From contig NZ_RCZJ01000001.1 of NCBI RefSeq assembly GCF_006438845.1, positions 62,001 to 126,000 of the forward strand: 64,000 bases of DNA, in the 5' to 3' direction. The position numbers and the translations under genes were made by a program. How positions within the stretch are numbered: position 1 is the first letter of the stretch; each line of letters opens with the position of its first letter. A model generated the notes under the pieces. It did no database searches. It saw only the letters and a program-made list of their open reading frames with translations, and was not told the DNA's origin. Below are positions 63,141 through 64,000 of this stretch, in pieces. Source of the stretch: Variovorax ginsengisoli (lineage in GTDB: Bacteria > Pseudomonadota > Gammaproteobacteria > Burkholderiales > Burkholderiaceae_C).

Positions 63141-64000
63141 CGCTCATCGCCGACATCGAAGACAAGCACGCGGAATTCACCGCGCTGCGCCGCGACATCC
63201 ATGCGCACCCCGAACTCGCCTTCAAGGAAACGCGCACCTCCGACCTGGTGGCCGAGCGCCTCGCGGCCTGGGGCATCGAGGTGCACCGAGGCCTGGGCAC
63301 CACCGGCGTCGTCGGCGTGCTGCACGGCGCGCGCGGCGCCGGCGAGCGCGCCATCGGCCTGCGCGCCGACATGGACGCGCTGCCCATGCCCGAGCACAAC
63401 CGCTTCCTCCACGCCTCGAAGAACCCCGGCCGCATGCACGGCTGCGGCCACGACGGCCACACGGCCATGCTGCTGGGCGCGGCGCACTACCTGTCGACCC
63501 ATCGCGACTTCGAAGGCACCGTCAACTTCATCTTCCAGCCGGCGGAAGAGGGCGGCAACGCCGGCGCCAAGGCCATGATGGAAGACGGCCTGTTCGACCG
63601 CTTTCCTTGCGAAGAGATCTACGGCATCCACAACATGCCCGGCTTTGAGGCCGGCCACTTCGCCTTCCGCAAGGGCCCGACGATGGCGTCGAGCAACCGC
63701 TTCGACATCATCGTGCGCGGCACCGGCGGCCATGCGGCTCAGCCGCACAAGTCGGTCGACACGATCGTGATCGCGGCGCAGATGGTCGGTGCGCTGCAGA
63801 CGCTGATCTCGCGCCACAAGAACCCGATCGACGTGGCGGTGGTGAGCGTCACGCAGATCCACGCGGGCGATGCCTACAACGTGCTGCCCGGCGAAGCCGT
63901 GATCAAGGGCACCGTGCGCACCTTCAGCACCGAGGTGCTCGACGACATCGAGAGCAACATGCGCCGCATCGCCGAGATGCTGCCGCAGGCGCACGGCGGC
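63137..64000 (+). CDS. M20-family amidohydrolase (hippurate hydrolase-like), N-terminal part
   Basis: The first 288 residues are seen; the frame runs off the window. RRDIHAHPELAFKETRTS, LRADMDALPM, Cys103/His105 (GCGHDGH), Glu137/Glu138 (PAEEGG) and His165 (GIHNMPG) are the metal and catalytic residues of M20D amidohydrolases, such as hippurate hydrolase and N-acyl-amino-acid hydrolases. The dimerisation lid (about 185-290) begins with RFDIIVRGTGGHAAQPH. It is coupled by ATGA to the N-formylglutamate amidohydrolase gene. Confidence 0.92.
   Translation, partial: MTLIADIEDKHAEFTALRRDIHAHPELAFKETRTSDLVAERLAAWGIEVHRGLGTTGVVGVLHGARGAGERAIGLRADMDALPMPEHNRFLHASKNPGRMHGCGHDGHTAMLLGAAHYLSTHRDFEGTVNFIFQPAEEGGNAGAKAMMEDGLFDRFPCEEIYGIHNMPGFEAGHFAFRKGPTMASSNRFDIIVRGTGGHAAQPHKSVDTIVIAAQMVGALQTLISRHKNPIDVAVVSVTQIHAGDAYNVLPGEAVIKGTVRTFSTEVLDDIESNMRRIAEMLPQAHGG

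Overview
The window is GC-rich, gene-dense bacterial chromosome. Short gaps, many ATGA/GTGA stop-start overlaps and the overall gene content point to a betaproteobacterium of the Burkholderiales, most like the family Comamonadaceae (Variovorax/Acidovorax type). This assignment rests on recognising protein families, not on a database search. I see no rRNA, tRNA, insertion sequence, prophage, CRISPR array or attachment site; the stretch looks like ordinary chromosome carrying several accessory operons.

Layout. 1-500: 3' end of the ABC-F protein EttA with an intrinsic terminator. 574-5093: a four-gene envelope operon of exported proteins, two with FlgT/CsgG-like architecture; it is my first candidate for an undescribed system. 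5179-8763: a hybrid histidine kinase, a small exported protein and a membrane-anchored TAXI-type binding protein. 8801-13239: a P1 peptidase, a lone CbiE-like methyltransferase and a CadA-type metal ATPase that lacks the usual HMA domain, divergent from its MerR regulator CadR, with a recognisable operator-promoter. 13246-18739: a phosphodiesterase, a DUF1439 protein and a polar amino-acid ABC transporter under a GntR/FCD regulator, with two near-identical candidate operators. 18894-24389: PAS-GGDEF cyclase, OsmC protein, acyl-CoA ligase and NDH-2-like oxidoreductase. 24512-27822: ergothioneine genes egtB-egtD, then a DUF427 protein and a 2OG-Fe(II) oxygenase. 27933-33320: small housekeeping genes (UspA, RluA, MFS exporter, ferredoxin, VF530, GNAT, DUF808). 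33346-36823: DUF2817 peptidase plus MHS-family carrier with a divergent LysR regulator.

36843-39991 holds a TpsB/FhaC-type outer-membrane transporter directly behind a glycine-rich, collagen-like lipoprotein, preceded by a 326-base regulatory gap with a perfect CRP-type palindrome; this is the second candidate for an undescribed system. 40318-49671 is mixed: ferredoxin-like protein, esterase, gshA, a receiver-only protein, SDR, a 747-residue EF-hand membrane protein, class IV aminotransferase, CBS protein and a DUF937-OmpA fusion. 49792-50739 is the ribosome-assembly GTPase RbgA.

From 50896 to the right edge the genes are dedicated to uptake and hydrolysis of nitrogen compounds. A NMT1/Tau-type ABC transporter is followed by a deaminase-like amidohydrolase. 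Next come an aspartoacylase-like hydrolase, a complete Dpp-type oligopeptide transporter, an N-formylglutamate amidohydrolase-like protein and an M20 amidohydrolase cut by the window edge. Together these suggest import of an N-acylated amino compound or small peptide followed by amide-bond cleavage; the substrate cannot be read from sequence alone.
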